DNA of 64,000 nt from Nocardioides palaemonis (GCF_018275325.1 NZ_JAGVQR010000001.1:558001-622000), one strand, 5' to 3'; shown: positions 7,781 to 17,571, counted from the first letter of the stretch. Translations and numbers: made by a program. Notes: generated by a model from the letters alone, not told the origin.

Positions 7781-9082
7781 TCAGCCGTCGGCCGGGTCGG
7801 CGTCCGCGCCGAGGATCGCGCCGACGAGCGCGCCGGTGACCAGGCCGGTCTGCCACTGCCGGGCGCCGTACGAGGCGAGCTGGGCGCGGACGGCGTCGGC
7901 GAGGGCGGCCGGCTCGCGGGTGGCGGGCGGGGTCCACATGAGGCGGCGCAGGAAGTCGGGGGTCAGCAGGTTCTCGACCGGGAGGTGGTGGACCTCGGCG
8001 AGGTTGAGCATCGACTCGCGCGCCGCCTTGAACCGGCGGTCGGCGACGGGCTCGCGGTCGGCCCACGTGCGGGGGTGCGGGGGTCCGTCGCCGCGCGGGG
8101 CGCGCGCCGGCAGGTCGGCCTCCGGCATCTCCCGGACCCGCTGGAGGGCGTCGACCCAGGTCGAGGCGTAGCGGCTCGCCCCGCGGCCGTGGAAGCCCTG
8201 CGTGGCGAGGAGCGAACGCCGGTCGGTGGGCATCGCGGTCGCCGCGACGACGATCGCCGAGTCGGGGAGGATCCGTCCGGGCGTGACGTCGCGTTCGGCG
8301 GCGATCGCGTCGCGGGCCTCCCAGAGCGCGCGGGCCGCGCCGAGCGAGCGGCGCCCGCGCAGGCGGTGCACCCCGGACGTGCGTCGCCACGCCTCCTGGC
8401 GGACGGCGGGCTCGAAGCCGAGCAGGTGGTCGAACTCCTGGCGCGCCCACTCGGCCTTGCCGGCCTCCTCGAGCTCGGCGGCCATGTGGTCGCGGAGCTC
8501 GACCAGCACCTCGACGTCGAGCGCGGCGTACTCCAGCCACGGCTTGGGCAGCGGGCGCGTCGACCAGTCGGCGGCGGAGTGCTCCTTGCGCATCCGCTGG
8601 CCGAGGACGGTCTCGACGAGGGTGGCGAGCCCGACGCGGGGGTAGCCCAGCAGTCGGCCCGCGAGCTCGGTGTCGAACAGGCTGGTCGGGACCAGGCCGA
8701 CCTCGCGCAGGCAGGGGAGGTCCTGGGTCGCGGCGTGCAGGATCCACTCGGTGCCCTCGAGCGCCTCCTGGAGGGGGACGAGCGTGGTGAGCGGGATCGG
8801 GTCGACCAGCCAGGTGCCGGCGCCCTCACGGCGCAGCTGGATCAGGTAGGCCCGGTTGGAGTAGCGGTAGCCCGAGGCGCGCTCGGCGTCGATCGCGACC
8901 GGCCCGGTCGCGCCGGCCAGGGCGGCGCACGCCTCGGCGAGCGCGGCGTCGGTCTCGACCACCTCGGGCAGGCCGTCGCGCAGCTCGAGCAGCGGCGCGG
9001 GGGGCGCCTCCTCGGTGGCGCCGTCCCCGGGCTGGGCCTCGGGCTGGTCCTCGGGGGTGGGGGAGTCGTCGGTGAGGGCCAT
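7781..9082 (-). CDS. rnd: Ribonuclease D-type 3'-5' exonuclease with HRDC domain
   Basis: This is a 433-residue DEDD-family exonuclease. The ExoI motif D65-A-E67 follows a roughly 60-residue acidic, Pro-rich extension. The ExoIII-type motif (LEYAALDVEVL) lies near residue 185. An HRDC domain (about 215-295) and an actinobacterial C-terminal region follow. RNase D trims 3' ends of structured RNAs such as tRNA. It starts 3 bases after the DUF3000 gene, so the two form an operon, an order seen in many actinobacteria beside hemE. Confidence 0.92.
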   Translation of the reverse strand: MALTDDSPTPEDQPEAQPGDGATEEAPPAPLLELRDGLPEVVETDAALAEACAALAGATGPVAIDAERASGYRYSNRAYLIQLRREGAGTWLVDPIPLTTLVPLQEALEGTEWILHAATQDLPCLREVGLVPTSLFDTELAGRLLGYPRVGLATLVETVLGQRMRKEHSAADWSTRPLPKPWLEYAALDVEVLVELRDHMAAELEEAGKAEWARQEFDHLLGFEPAVRQEAWRRTSGVHRLRGRRSLGAARALWEARDAIAAERDVTPGRILPDSAIVVAATAMPTDRRSLLATQGFHGRGASRYASTWVDALQRVREMPEADLPARAPRGDGPPHPRTWADREPVADRRFKAARESMLNLAEVHHLPVENLLTPDFLRRLMWTPPATREPAALADAVRAQLASYGARQWQTGLVTGALVGAILGADADPADG

Positions 9083-9085
9083 CGC

Positions 9086-9706
9086 TCAGGTGCCGCGCTG
9101 TCCGCGTCGGCTCGGGATGGCCGTGACGCCCTCGGGCACGGGCGGCAGGCCGACCGCGGTGCACATCAGCTCGCCCCACGCCTCGACGTGGGCGGTCATG
9201 TCGACGCCGCCGTCATCGTCGACCTCCGGGGTCCACGAGGCCCGGATCTCGACCTGGGCGCTGCGCGGCTCGTCGGCCATCCCGCCGAAGCTCTCGGTGG
9301 TCACGCAGGTGACGCTGCCCGAGGCGGTGTGGAACGACGCGCCGTGGGCGTCGAGGGCCTCGGTCAGCCAGGACCAGCCGACCGCGGCGAGCATCGGGTC
9401 GGCGCCGAGCTCGGGGTCGATGTCGGCGCGGGCGTAGGCGACGCAGCGGAACGTGCCGTCCCAGGCGTCGTTGCCGGCGGGGTCGTGCAGCAGGATCAGC
9501 CGGCCGGTCCCGACGTCGTCCTCGTCGACGGTGACGTCACCGCTCAGCGCGGACGACCAGGGGGCGATCCGCTGCGGTGCCGGCATCTCCTCGCAGAAGA
9601 CCTCGGGGCGCAGGGCAGCCCGCCGCATCGACTCCACAGCCGCGCGGAACTCCGCAGGCCCAGCCCCGGCAGACGTGCCCGGGTGGGTCTCGTGACGGGC
9701 CACCAT
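9086..9706 (-). CDS. DUF3000 domain-containing protein
   Basis: This 206-residue protein matches the actinobacterial DUF3000 family by pattern ([18 protein letters not shown] near the N-terminus, then ALSGDV, then [18 protein letters not shown]). Its function is unknown; it typically lies next to rnd and hemE. I chose ATG 9706 over an upstream start because AGAGTA at 9713-9718 gives a minus-strand TACTCT box 6 bases before it. It is the first gene of an rnd operon and is divergent from hemE. Confidence 0.88.
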   Translation of the reverse strand: MVARHETHPGTSAGAGPAEFRAAVESMRRAALRPEVFCEEMPAPQRIAPWSSALSGDVTVDEDDVGTGRLILLHDPAGNDAWDGTFRCVAYARADIDPELGADPMLAAVGWSWLTEALDAHGASFHTASGSVTCVTTESFGGMADEPRSAQVEIRASWTPEVDDDGGVDMTAHVEAWGELMCTAVGLPPVPEGVTAIPSRRGQRGT

Positions 9707-9712
9707 GGCCCC

Positions 9713-9718
9713 AGAGTA
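9713..9718 (-). promoter_or_regulatory. Putative -10 box (TACTCT) of DUF3000-rnd operon
   Basis: On the minus strand TACTCT precedes ATG 9706 by 6 bases. The 17 bases CTACTCTGGGGCCATGG spanning box and start codon are identical at msrB (25144-25160). Confidence 0.55.
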
Positions 9719-9777
9719 GGTCAGCGGGCCGCGATGCCGATGTGTCGCCACGCCGTCTGACCTGCGAGGATTCGACC

Positions 9778-10833
9778 GTGACCGACGCCGTTCCCGCCCC
9801 CCGTCCCGGCCTCGAGACGAGCCCCTTCCTCGCCGCCGCGCGCGGCGAGGAGCCGTCGCACACCCCCGTGTGGTTCATGCGGCAGGCCGGTCGGTCGCTG
9901 CCGGAGTACCTCGAGGTCCGCGAGGGCATCGGCATGCTGGAGTCCTGCATGGACGCCGACCTGGTCACCGAGATCACCCTCCAGCCGGTGCGCCGCTACG
10001 GCGTCGACGCGGCGATCTTCTTCTCCGACATCGTGCTGCCGCTCAAGGCGGTCGGCGTCGACCTCGACATCAAGCCGGGTGTCGGTCCGGTCGTCGCGTC
10101 CCCGGTCCGGACGCTGGCGGACGTCGAGGCGATCCCCGACCTGACCCCCGAGCACGTCCCCTACATCACGCAGGCCGTGCGCCAGCTCGTCGCCGAGCTC
10201 GGCGCGACGCCCCTGATCGGCTTCGCCGGCGCGCCCTTCACGGTCGCGTCCTACCTCGTCGAGGGCGGTCCCTCCAAGGAGCACGCGAGGACGAAGGCGA
10301 TGATGTTCGGCGCCCCCGAGGTCTGGGACGCGCTGATGCGCAAGATCGCGGGCATCGCCGCGGCCTACCTCCGGATCCAGGTCGAGGCCGGCGCGTCAGC
10401 GGTCCAGCTGTTCGACTCGTGGGCCGGCGCGCTCACCCCGGCCGACTACCGCGCCTCGGTCATGCCCCACTCCGCGCGCGTGCTGGCCGCGGCCGGCGAG
10501 CTCGGTGTGCCGCGCATCCACTTCGGCGTCGGCACCACCAACCTGCTCGGCCTGATGGGCGAGGCGGGTGCCGACGTGGTCGGCGTCGACTGGCGTACGC
10601 CGCTCGAGCACGCGATCCCGCTCGTCGGCGACCGGGTGGTGCAGGGCAACCTCGACCCGACGCTCGTCTTCGCGCCCACCGAGGTGATGACCGCCCGCGC
10701 GGCCGAGGTGATCGAGGCGGGTCGCGCCGCGAAGGGTCACATCTTCAACCTCGGCCACGGCGTGATCCCCTCGACCGACCCCGGTCAGCTCGAGGCGCTC
10801 ACCGACTTCGTGCACGGCTACCGATCGGCGTGA
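9778..10833 (+). CDS. hemE: Uroporphyrinogen decarboxylase
   Basis: At 351 residues the protein has normal HemE length. It contains the N-terminal signature [12 protein letters not shown] and the internal GFAGAPFT and FDSWAG motifs. It decarboxylates the four acetate side chains of uroporphyrinogen III to give coproporphyrinogen III, the branch point to the coproporphyrin-dependent heme route completed by hemG and hemQ downstream. GTG 9778 is chosen because the frame upstream lies in the divergent promoter region. Its 3' end overlaps the convergent LysR gene by 35 bases. Confidence 0.96.
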   Translation: MTDAVPAPRPGLETSPFLAAARGEEPSHTPVWFMRQAGRSLPEYLEVREGIGMLESCMDADLVTEITLQPVRRYGVDAAIFFSDIVLPLKAVGVDLDIKPGVGPVVASPVRTLADVEAIPDLTPEHVPYITQAVRQLVAELGATPLIGFAGAPFTVASYLVEGGPSKEHARTKAMMFGAPEVWDALMRKIAGIAAAYLRIQVEAGASAVQLFDSWAGALTPADYRASVMPHSARVLAAAGELGVPRIHFGVGTTNLLGLMGEAGADVVGVDWRTPLEHAIPLVGDRVVQGNLDPTLVFAPTEVMTARAAEVIEAGRAAKGHIFNLGHGVIPSTDPGQLEALTDFVHGYRSA

Positions 10834-11833
10834 CCGTCGGCAGGTCGCCGGTCGCCGTCGGCGCGGCGGCCACCGCGTCCTCGAGCCGGTCGTCGATCCG
10901 CTCGTCGGGCAGGTCCGCGGCCAGGTCGACCCCCGCGAGGTAGGCCCGCGCCCGCCGCACGAGCGCGGTCTGCAGGTCGCGCACGGCCTCGGGGGTCCGG
11001 TCGGAGCGGCGGCGCAGCATCACCAGGGTGACCGTGGTGTGGTCGGTGCTGATCGGGCGGGTGGTGAGCACGCCCGCCTTCACCAGCGGGTCGGCGGTGA
11101 TCGAGAAGTCCGGCAGGACCGAGATCCCGAGGCCCGCCGCCACCATCGCCTTGCCCATCTCCGCGCCGTCGGTGGCGTAGGTCGTCGCGGGCAGGTCGGA
11201 GCCGAAGAGGCGCAGGGCGTGGCGGTGCATGACGTAGCCGGGTCGCATCAGGACGTGGGGCTCCGCGCGCAGCTCGTCGACGCTGACCACCGAGCGGGTG
11301 GCGAGCGGGTGGTCGGCGCGCAGGCAGGCGACCGGGGTCCCCTCGATGAGGCGGTCGGCGACCAGGGTGGTCTCCACCTCGTCGCCGGGGAGCAGGTTGA
11401 CCAGGCCGAGGTCGAGCACGCACTCGGTGAGGCCCTGCGCGATGTCGGCCTGGCGGCTGTTGACGACCTCGACGCCGCCCGACCCGTGACGCGCGTGCAG
11501 GTCGCGCAGGGCCGGGGCGAGCAGGCTGGACGACGCGGTGCTGACGGTGCCGATGCGCAGGTCGCGACGGCGTACGGACTGCTGGCCGGCGGCCTCGCGC
11601 AGCCGGTCGACGGCGCCGAGCACCTCGGTCATGAACTCCTGCAGGTCGAGACCCTGCCGGCTGATCCGCGACCCCGTGCGACGCCGGTCGAGCAGCGTCG
11701 TGCCGAGCTCCTTCTCGAGCTTGGTCACCGCCTCGCTGAGCGCGGGCTGGGAGATGTGCATGGCCTCGCTCGCCCGCCGCAGTGATCCGTGCTCGGTCAC
11801 CGCCGCGAGGTACTCCAGCTGTTCGATCCGCAC
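10799..11833 (-). CDS. LysR family transcriptional regulator of the sulfur cluster
   Basis: This 344-residue regulator has the N-terminal LysR winged helix ([17 protein letters not shown]...[17 protein letters not shown], residues 1-60) and a periplasmic-binding-like effector domain (about 90-300). GTG 11833 places the helix at the expected distance from the N-terminus. It is divergent from the organosulfur monooxygenase genes starting at 11989. That is the classical arrangement for a LysR activator of its neighbours, so control by sulfur status (as with CysB/Cbl-type regulators) is a reasonable inference. Its 3' end overlaps hemE, suggesting it arrived by insertion beside hemE. Confidence 0.9.
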   Translation of the reverse strand: MRIEQLEYLAAVTEHGSLRRASEAMHISQPALSEAVTKLEKELGTTLLDRRRTGSRISRQGLDLQEFMTEVLGAVDRLREAAGQQSVRRRDLRIGTVSTASSSLLAPALRDLHARHGSGGVEVVNSRQADIAQGLTECVLDLGLVNLLPGDEVETTLVADRLIEGTPVACLRADHPLATRSVVSVDELRAEPHVLMRPGYVMHRHALRLFGSDLPATTYATDGAEMGKAMVAAGLGISVLPDFSITADPLVKAGVLTTRPISTDHTTVTLVMLRRRSDRTPEAVRDLQTALVRRARAYLAGVDLAADLPDERIDDRLEDAVAAAPTATGDLPTVTPIGSRARSR

Positions 11834-11944
11834 CGTGGGCTCCTGGTCTCTCGCTGTCCCCGCCCGCGCAGCGGCGCACGGGGTGAAGGTCGGGTGGTCG
11901 GTAGAACCTGTCGCCGCGGATACCGGTGCGACGACGCCGACCAC

Positions 11945-11980
11945 TTAAAGTCTACAAAGTCACTATACAAACCGGGAGGA
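11945..11980 (+). promoter_or_regulatory. Promoter/operator region of first sulfur gene
   Basis: An AT-rich island (TTAAAGTCTACAAAGTCACT then ATACAA) lies between the divergent LysR gene and ATG 11989. AAAGTC is directly repeated (11948-11953 and 11956-11961). GTCTACAA (11950-11957) recurs at 13514-13521 before the next sulfur gene. A GGGAGGA ribosome binding site is at 11974-11980. The shared octamer is a candidate site for the LysR regulator. Confidence 0.5.
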
Positions 11981-11988
11981 TTTCCACC

Positions 11989-13335
11989 ATGACCACCCTG
12001 CGTGTCCGGCCCACCTTCGGCCGGACCGAGACCCCGTCCGCCGCTGCCGACCACCCCACGGCTGCCGGTCCGGGCGGCACCGATCACCTCCTCGCCGAGT
12101 GGCGCCCCGTCCTCGACGCCGTCGCCGAGGGCGCCGTCCAGCGCGAGGTCGACGGGACGCTGCCGTTCGAGGCCGTGGCGCTGCTCAAGCGCGAGGGCTT
12201 CGGCGCCGTGCGGGTCCCCGTCTCCCACGGCGGCGCCGGCCTCGGGCTCGTCGACGTCGCGCGGCTGTGGATCGAGCTGGCCGCCGTCGACGCCAACCTC
12301 CCGCAGGCCTTCCGCGGCCACTTCGCCCTCGTCGAGGACCGGCTGTGGCACCACGCGCGCACCAGTGACCAGCGCACCTGGTTCGACCGGTTCGTGCGCG
12401 GCGAGATGGTCGGCAACGCCTGGTCCGAGGTCGGCTCGGACATCGACCTGCCGCGCACCGTGCTGTCGCCGCGGGCCGACGGCTCCTACCGCCTCGACGG
12501 CACGAAGTACTACACGACCGGCAGCATCTACGCCGAGTGGGCCGACGTCCACGCCCGCCTGCGCGAGCCCGGCCGGCCCGACGAGGTCGAGGACGCCACC
12601 GCGATCGCGATGGTCGACCTCCGCGACCCGGGCGTCCGGGTCAGCGACGACTGGAACGGCTTCGGCCAGAAGGGCACCGGCAGCGGCACCGCCACCTTCG
12701 ACGCCGTGGGCGTCCCCGCCGACCACGTGCTGCCCTTCGAGGAGCGCTTCCCCTACCAGACCGCGTTCTACCAGCTCAACCTGCTCGCGACCCTGACCGG
12801 CATCGCGAGGTCGGCGCTGGCCGACGTCGTCGAGGCCGTGCAGAAGCGGACCCGGAACTTCTCCCACGCCAACGCCCCGCGGGTGCGCGACGACGCGCAG
12901 GTCCTCGCCCGTGTCGGCGAGATCGCCGCGGCGGTCTACGCCGCCGAGGCCGCGACGCTCCGGGTCGCGGCCAGCATCCAGGCCGTCGCCGACGCCGTAC
13001 TGGCCGACGCCGGTGAGATCGCGCGCCTCGTCGAGGTCAGCGAGATCGAGTCGTCGACCGCCCAGGTCGTCGTGTCCGAGCTGGTGCTGCGCGCCACGTC
13101 CGACCTCTTCGACGCGCTCGGCGCCTCGGCGACCGCGCGCCCGCTCGCGCTCGACCGCCACTGGCGCAACGCGCGCACCGTCGCCTCGCACAACCCGCGC
13201 ATCCTCAAGGCGCGCGTCGTCGGTGCGTACGTCGTCAACGGCACGCCGCCGCCCTACGCCTGGTCGATCGGCGGCACCCGCCGTCGCCAGGACTGGGACG
13301 GGACGACGCCGCCGGCGAGCGGCAGCGACACCTGA
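11989..13335 (+). CDS. DszC/SfnB-like flavin-dependent monooxygenase (acyl-CoA dehydrogenase fold)
   Basis: This 448-residue protein has the acyl-CoA dehydrogenase fold as used by two-component FMNH2 monooxygenases (DszC, SfnB). The FGAVRVPVSHGGAG segment, NAWSEVG, the YYTTGSIYADW-like active-site loop and a C-terminal RHWRNARTVASHNP signature fit that group, not fatty-acid dehydrogenases. The substrate is probably an organosulfur compound, inferred from context: SsuD- and SfnG-like enzymes and flavin reductases follow. ATG 11989 has a good ribosome binding site 8 bases upstream. It is separated from the next gene by 222 bases with a nested inverted repeat and a second promoter. Confidence 0.85.
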   Translation: MTTLRVRPTFGRTETPSAAADHPTAAGPGGTDHLLAEWRPVLDAVAEGAVQREVDGTLPFEAVALLKREGFGAVRVPVSHGGAGLGLVDVARLWIELAAVDANLPQAFRGHFALVEDRLWHHARTSDQRTWFDRFVRGEMVGNAWSEVGSDIDLPRTVLSPRADGSYRLDGTKYYTTGSIYAEWADVHARLREPGRPDEVEDATAIAMVDLRDPGVRVSDDWNGFGQKGTGSGTATFDAVGVPADHVLPFEERFPYQTAFYQLNLLATLTGIARSALADVVEAVQKRTRNFSHANAPRVRDDAQVLARVGEIAAAVYAAEAATLRVAASIQAVADAVLADAGEIARLVEVSEIESSTAQVVVSELVLRATSDLFDALGASATARPLALDRHWRNARTVASHNPRILKARVVGAYVVNGTPPPYAWSIGGTRRRQDWDGTTPPASGSDT

Positions 13336-13375
13336 TCCGACCCTGGTCCGACCGGTCACGCACCGGCTCCGCAAG

Positions 13376-13459
13376 GAGGGGGTGGGAGGCGCCGCCTGTC
13401 CGAGACCTGTCACCGGGGGGTGACAGGTCAGGGCTGCAGGCTCTGCCTCCCACCCCCTC
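13376..13459. terminator. Nested inverted repeats, likely terminator
   Basis: An outer perfect 15-bp stem (13376-13390 with 13445-13459, GAGGGGGTGGGAGGC) encloses an inner perfect 11-bp stem with a GGGG loop (13404-13414 with 13419-13429, GACCTGTCACC). There is no U tract, as is usual in actinobacteria. It lies 41 bases after the stop codon of the gene at 11989. Confidence 0.7.
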
Positions 13460-13510
13460 GACATGTCCGGTGGGCCGCGTGCCGAGATCTCGGTTCGGCT
13501 CCTGCTACCT

Positions 13511-13550
13511 TTGTCTACAAGATCGATAGAGATTAAAGATCACTCCGAGG
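13511..13550 (+). promoter_or_regulatory. Promoter/operator region before SfnG-like gene
   Basis: TTTGTCTACAAGATCGATAG and AGATTAAAGATCAC form an AT-rich stretch before ATG 13558. GTCTACAA (13514-13521) is shared with the promoter at 11950. A GAGGAGA ribosome binding site lies at about 13547-13553. Confidence 0.5.
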
Positions 13551-13557
13551 AGAACCC

Positions 13558-14671
13558 ATGAGCACGTCCCCCTCCGCCACCCGCGAGCCGCTGCAGTTCG
13601 CCTACTGGGTGCCCAACGTCTCGGGCGGCCTCGTCATCTCCGACATCGAGCAGCGCACGAGCTGGGACTACGACTACAACAAGCGCCTGGCCCGCACCGC
13701 GGAGCAGAACGGCTTCGACTACGCCCTCACCCAGGTCCGCTACACCGCCTCCTACGGCGCCGCCAACCAGCACGAGGCGACCAGCTTCAGCCTCGCCCTG
13801 CTGCTCGCCACCGAGCGGCTCAAGGTGATCTCGGCCGTCCACCCCTACATGTGGCACCCCGGCGTGCTCGCGAATCATCGCCACCGCCGACCACCTGAGC
13901 AACGGCCGCGCCGCGATCAACGTCGTGTCGGGCTGGTTCAAGGACGAGGCCACCAGCATGGGCGTGCGCTGGCTCGAGCACGGCGAGCGCTACCGGATGG
14001 CCGAGGAGTTCATCTCCTACGTCCGCGAGATCTGGTCGCGCGACGGGGCCGAGCTCCACGGCGACTTCTTCCAGCTGCGCGACTTCTCGATGAACCCCAA
14101 GCCGCTCGACCTCCCCGGCCGACCGCTGCCGGAGATCTTCCAGGGCGGCAACTCCACCGTCGCCCAGGGCGTCGCCGGCCGCGTGTCGGACTGGTACTTC
14201 GCCAACGGCAACACGCCCGACGGCATCGCCGAGCAGGTCGAGGGTGTCGGCGCCTCCGCCGCGGCCGCGGGCCGCACCGTGAAGATCGGCGTCAACGGCT
14301 TCATGGTCGCCCGCGACACCGAGGCCGAGGCGCACGCGACCCTCGAGGAGATCATCGCCAAGGCCAACCCCGAGGCGGTCCAGGGCTTCGGCGACGCCGT
14401 CCGGCAGGCCGGCCAGTCCACCGGTGACAAGAAGGGGATGTGGCAGGACTCCGACTTCCGCGACCTCGTCCAGTACAACGACGGCTTCCGCACCGGCCTG
14501 GTCGGCACGCCGGAGCAGGTCGCCCACCGGATGATGGAGTTCAAGCGCCGCGGCGTCGACCTCTTCCTCCTCGGCTTCCTCCACTTCCAGGAGGAGATCG
14601 AGCACTTCGGCCGCGAGGTCCTCCCGATCGTCCGCGAGCTCGAGGCTGCCGAGCAGGAGTCTGCCGCGTGA
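13558..14671 (+). pseudogene. SfnG-like FMNH2-dependent sulfone monooxygenase, frameshifted
   Basis: Residues 1-105 (MSTSP...HPYMWHPGVLA) read in one frame and the remainder (IIATADHLSNGRAAINVVSG... to EQESAA) in the frame one base ahead. The break is at 13870-13876, where GCG-A-ATC-ATC replaces what relatives would read as a Lys codon between GVLA and IIATADHL; loss of two bases restores the fit. Both halves are intact luciferase-family sequence, giving about 371 residues if repaired, similar to dimethylsulfone monooxygenase SfnG. As written no full-length enzyme is made. It may be a recent mutation or a sequencing error. The stop overlaps the next start as GTGA. Confidence 0.85.
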
Positions 14672-15888
14672 GTGTGCTCGCCCACCACACGACGGTCCCC
14701 GTCCTGTCGGCCAGCGAGGCCGTCGCGGTCGCCACCGAGATCGCGGCCGAGCTGGCGGCGACCTCCTCCGAGCGCGACCGCGACCGGCTCCTGCCCGGGC
14801 GCGAGCTCGAGCGGCTGTCGGCGTCGGGGCTGCTCGCCGTGACCGTGCCGAAGGAGGACGGCGGCGCCGAGCTGTCCGTAAAGGCGCTGGTCGAGGTCTT
14901 CCGCATCCTCGCGACCGGCGACCCGAGCGTGGCGCAGGTGCCGCACAGCCACTTCGTCTACGTCAACGCGATGCGCCACCAGGGGACCCTCGAGCAGCAG
15001 CGCTACTTCTTCGGCGAGGTCCTCGCCGGCAAGCGCTTCGGCAACGCCCAGTCCGAGGTCGGCACCCGCCACGTCCGCGACATCCGCACCGCGCTGACGC
15101 CGGTCGGCCACGGACGCTGGCTGCTCAACGGCACCAAGGGCTACAGCACCGGCGCCCTCTTCGCCGACTGGATCCCGGTGCTCGCCCACCTCGACACCCT
15201 CGCGGCGCCCGGGACCGGGCCGCTCCACGTGGCGTGGGTCGAGCGCAACGCCCCCGGCGTCACGGTCACCGACGACTGGGCCGGCATGGGCCAGCGGACC
15301 ACCGCCAGCGGCACCGTCGACCTGGTCGACGTCGAGGTCGACGACGCCCGCATCACGCCCTACCACCTGACCTTCGAGGGACCGCAGACCTACGGCGCCT
15401 TCGCCCAGGTCCTGCACGCCGCGCTCGACGTCGGCATCGCCCGCGCCGCGCTGCGTGACGCCGCCGACTTCGTCCGCACGTCCTCGCGCCCCTACCCGGA
15501 CGCCGGCGTCGACCGTGCTGCCGACGACCCGCTGGTGGTCCAGGCGCTCGGACGGATGGAGGTCGACGTACGCGCCTCGGAGGCGCTGCTGCGCGAGGCC
15601 GGTCGCGCCGTGGACGCCGCGAACGCCCACCTCACTGCCGACTCGGCCGCGGACGCCAGCCTCGCGGTCGCGGCGGTACGCGCCCACTCCGCGCAGGTCG
15701 CGGTCGACGTCGCCAGCCGCCTCTTCGAGGTCTGCGGCACGCGCTCGGCGCTCGACCGGCTCAACCTCAACCGGCACTGGCGCAACGCCCGCACGCACAC
15801 CCTGCACGACCCGGCCGCCTGGAAGGTCCAGCACCTCGGCCGTCACGTCGTCGACGGCACCCCGCCGCCCAACCACGGCCAGCTCTGA
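14668..15888 (+). CDS. Second SfnB-like monooxygenase (acyl-CoA dehydrogenase fold)
   Basis: This 406-residue protein is a paralogue of the gene at 11989. It shares NAQSEVGTRHV, the GYSTGALFADW loop, DDWAGMGQRTTASGTV and the terminal NRHWRNARTHTLHDP and DGTPPPN segments. SfnB-type proteins belong to the sulfur-acquisition oxidoreductases and probably use reduced flavin from the reductases encoded downstream. GTG 14668 overlaps the preceding stop codon, indicating translational coupling with the (broken) SfnG-like gene. Confidence 0.86.
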   Translation: MSVLAHHTTVPVLSASEAVAVATEIAAELAATSSERDRDRLLPGRELERLSASGLLAVTVPKEDGGAELSVKALVEVFRILATGDPSVAQVPHSHFVYVNAMRHQGTLEQQRYFFGEVLAGKRFGNAQSEVGTRHVRDIRTALTPVGHGRWLLNGTKGYSTGALFADWIPVLAHLDTLAAPGTGPLHVAWVERNAPGVTVTDDWAGMGQRTTASGTVDLVDVEVDDARITPYHLTFEGPQTYGAFAQVLHAALDVGIARAALRDAADFVRTSSRPYPDAGVDRAADDPLVVQALGRMEVDVRASEALLREAGRAVDAANAHLTADSAADASLAVAAVRAHSAQVAVDVASRLFEVCGTRSALDRLNLNRHWRNARTHTLHDPAAWKVQHLGRHVVDGTPPPNHGQL

Positions 15889-15916
15889 CCCCGAGTCCGT
15901 CCATGAAAGGACTGCA

Positions 15917-17059
15917 ATGAAGTTCCACTGGTTCCTGCCCACCAACGGGGGCGACGGCCGCCACGTCGTCAGCGGAGGCCACGGCGTCGAGCACGGCAGC
16001 GCCGGCCGCCCGGCGAGCGTGCCCTACCTCGGCCAGGTCGCCCGCAGCGCCGAGCAGCTCGGCTTCGAGGCCGCGCTGACGCCGACCGGCGCGTGGTGCG
16101 AGGACGCGTGGCTGGCCACCGCCATGCTGGCCCCGCTCTCGGAGCGGCTGAAGTTCCTCGTCGCGTTCCGGCCCGGCATGACCTCGCCGACGCTCGCCGC
16201 CCAGATGGCCGCGACCTTCCAGAACCTCACCGGCGGCCGGCTGCTGCTCAACGTCGTCACCGGCGGCGAGTCGCACGAGCAGCGCGCCTACGGCGACTTC
16301 CTCGACAAGGACGAGCGCTACGAGCGCTGCGGGGAGTTCCTCTCGATCGTGCGCCGGCTGTGGACCGGCGAGGAGGTCACCTACACCGGCAAGCACCTGC
16401 GTGTCGAGAAGGCCCAGCTCCAGCAGCTGCCCGACCCGGTCCCGGCCATCTACTTCGGCGGCTCCTCGCCCGCAGCCGGCCAGGTCGCCGCGGAGCACGC
16501 CGACGTCTACCTCACCTGGGGCGAGCCGCCGGCCGCCGTCGCGAAGAAGATCGCCTGGATCCGCGAGCTGGCCGAGAAGGAGGGCCGCGAGCTCACCTAC
16601 GGCATCCGGCTGCACACCATTGCCCGCGACACGTCCGAGGAGGCGTGGCACGAGGCCGACCGGCTGCTGTCCGGGATCTCCGACGAGGACATCCGCCGCG
16701 TCCAGGACGGCCTCAAGCGCTCGGAGTCGGTGGGCCAGCAGAACATGCTCGCGCTCAACAACGGCAGCCGCGACGGGCTCGAGATCCACCCGAACCTCTG
16801 GGCCGGCGTCGGCCTCGTCCGCGGCGGCGCCGGCACCGCGATGGTCGGCAGCCACGAGGAGGTCGCCGACCTCGTCGAGCAGTACGCCGCGGTCGGCATC
16901 GAGGAGTTCGTCCTGTCCGCCTACCCGCACCTCGAGGGCGCCTACCACTTCGGCGAGGGCGTCCTCCCGGTCCTCGAGAAGCGCGGCCTGTGGACCAACC
17001 CCGCGCCGGTCACCTCCCGGGCGTCCGTGCCCTTCGGCTCGCAGCGGGCCGCGTCATGA
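15917..17059 (+). CDS. ssuD: SsuD-type FMNH2-dependent alkanesulfonate monooxygenase
   Basis: This 380-residue member of the luciferase-like monooxygenases matches SsuD closely: MKFHWFLPTNGGDGR start, LTPTGAWCEDAW, FRPGMTSPTLAAQMAATF, NVVTGGESHEQRAYGD and YFGGSSPAAG. SsuD uses FMNH2 and O2 to cleave alkanesulfonates to aldehyde and sulfite, releasing sulfur for cysteine synthesis. ATG 15917 has a GAAAGGA ribosome binding site. It overlaps the flavin reductase gene by four bases, matching the two-component SsuD/SsuE system. Confidence 0.93.
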   Translation: MKFHWFLPTNGGDGRHVVSGGHGVEHGSAGRPASVPYLGQVARSAEQLGFEAALTPTGAWCEDAWLATAMLAPLSERLKFLVAFRPGMTSPTLAAQMAATFQNLTGGRLLLNVVTGGESHEQRAYGDFLDKDERYERCGEFLSIVRRLWTGEEVTYTGKHLRVEKAQLQQLPDPVPAIYFGGSSPAAGQVAAEHADVYLTWGEPPAAVAKKIAWIRELAEKEGRELTYGIRLHTIARDTSEEAWHEADRLLSGISDEDIRRVQDGLKRSESVGQQNMLALNNGSRDGLEIHPNLWAGVGLVRGGAGTAMVGSHEEVADLVEQYAAVGIEEFVLSAYPHLEGAYHFGEGVLPVLEKRGLWTNPAPVTSRASVPFGSQRAAS

Positions 17060-17571
17060 GCCACCGCGTCGCCGTCGTCGTCGGCAACCCCAAGCCGCGC
17101 TCGCGGACCTACGAGGCCGCGCTCGCGCTGGCCGACCGGATCGGCGGCGCCGACCTGGTGGTCGACCTCGCCGACCACGCGGGTGAGCTGTTCGACTGGG
17201 GCTCCGAGACCGTGTCCGACCTCGTCGAGCAGGTCTCCGGCAGCCTGGTCGTGGTCGTCGCCAGCCCCACCTACAAGGCGACCTACACCGGCCTGCTCAA
17301 GGCGTTCCTCGACCGGTTCCCGCACCAGGGGCTCGGCGGCGTCACGGCGGTGCCGCTGATGCTCGGCGCCTCCTCGGCCCACTCGCTGGCGCCCGAGCAC
17401 GGCCTGCGCCAGGTGCTCGTCGAGCTCGGCGCCTCCGTGCCGACGCGTGCGCTCTATGTCCTCGACGCCGAGCACGCCGACCCCGCGGCGTACGACGCGT
17501 GGCTCGCCTCCGCAGCCCCGTTCCTGCCTGCCCTCCCGACCGTCACCCAGACCGAGGTGGTCCCCGCATGA
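17056..17571 (+). CDS. NADPH-dependent FMN reductase (SsuE/MsuE-like)
   Basis: This 171-residue flavodoxin-fold reductase begins VAVVVGNPKPRSRTYEAA, the FMN phosphate loop of NADPH-dependent FMN reductases. SPTYKATYTGLLKAFLD is the second flavin-binding segment. It would supply FMNH2 to SsuD and the other monooxygenases. It overlaps both neighbours as ATGA, so it is inside a tightly coupled operon. Confidence 0.9.
   Translation: MSHRVAVVVGNPKPRSRTYEAALALADRIGGADLVVDLADHAGELFDWGSETVSDLVEQVSGSLVVVVASPTYKATYTGLLKAFLDRFPHQGLGGVTAVPLMLGASSAHSLAPEHGLRQVLVELGASVPTRALYVLDAEHADPAAYDAWLASAAPFLPALPTVTQTEVVPA

Noticed and set aside
11834..11988. Sulfur-responsive riboswitch (SAM type)
   Set aside because: The plus-strand leader between a likely promoter and ATG 11989 is too short and shows no SAM riboswitch helices.
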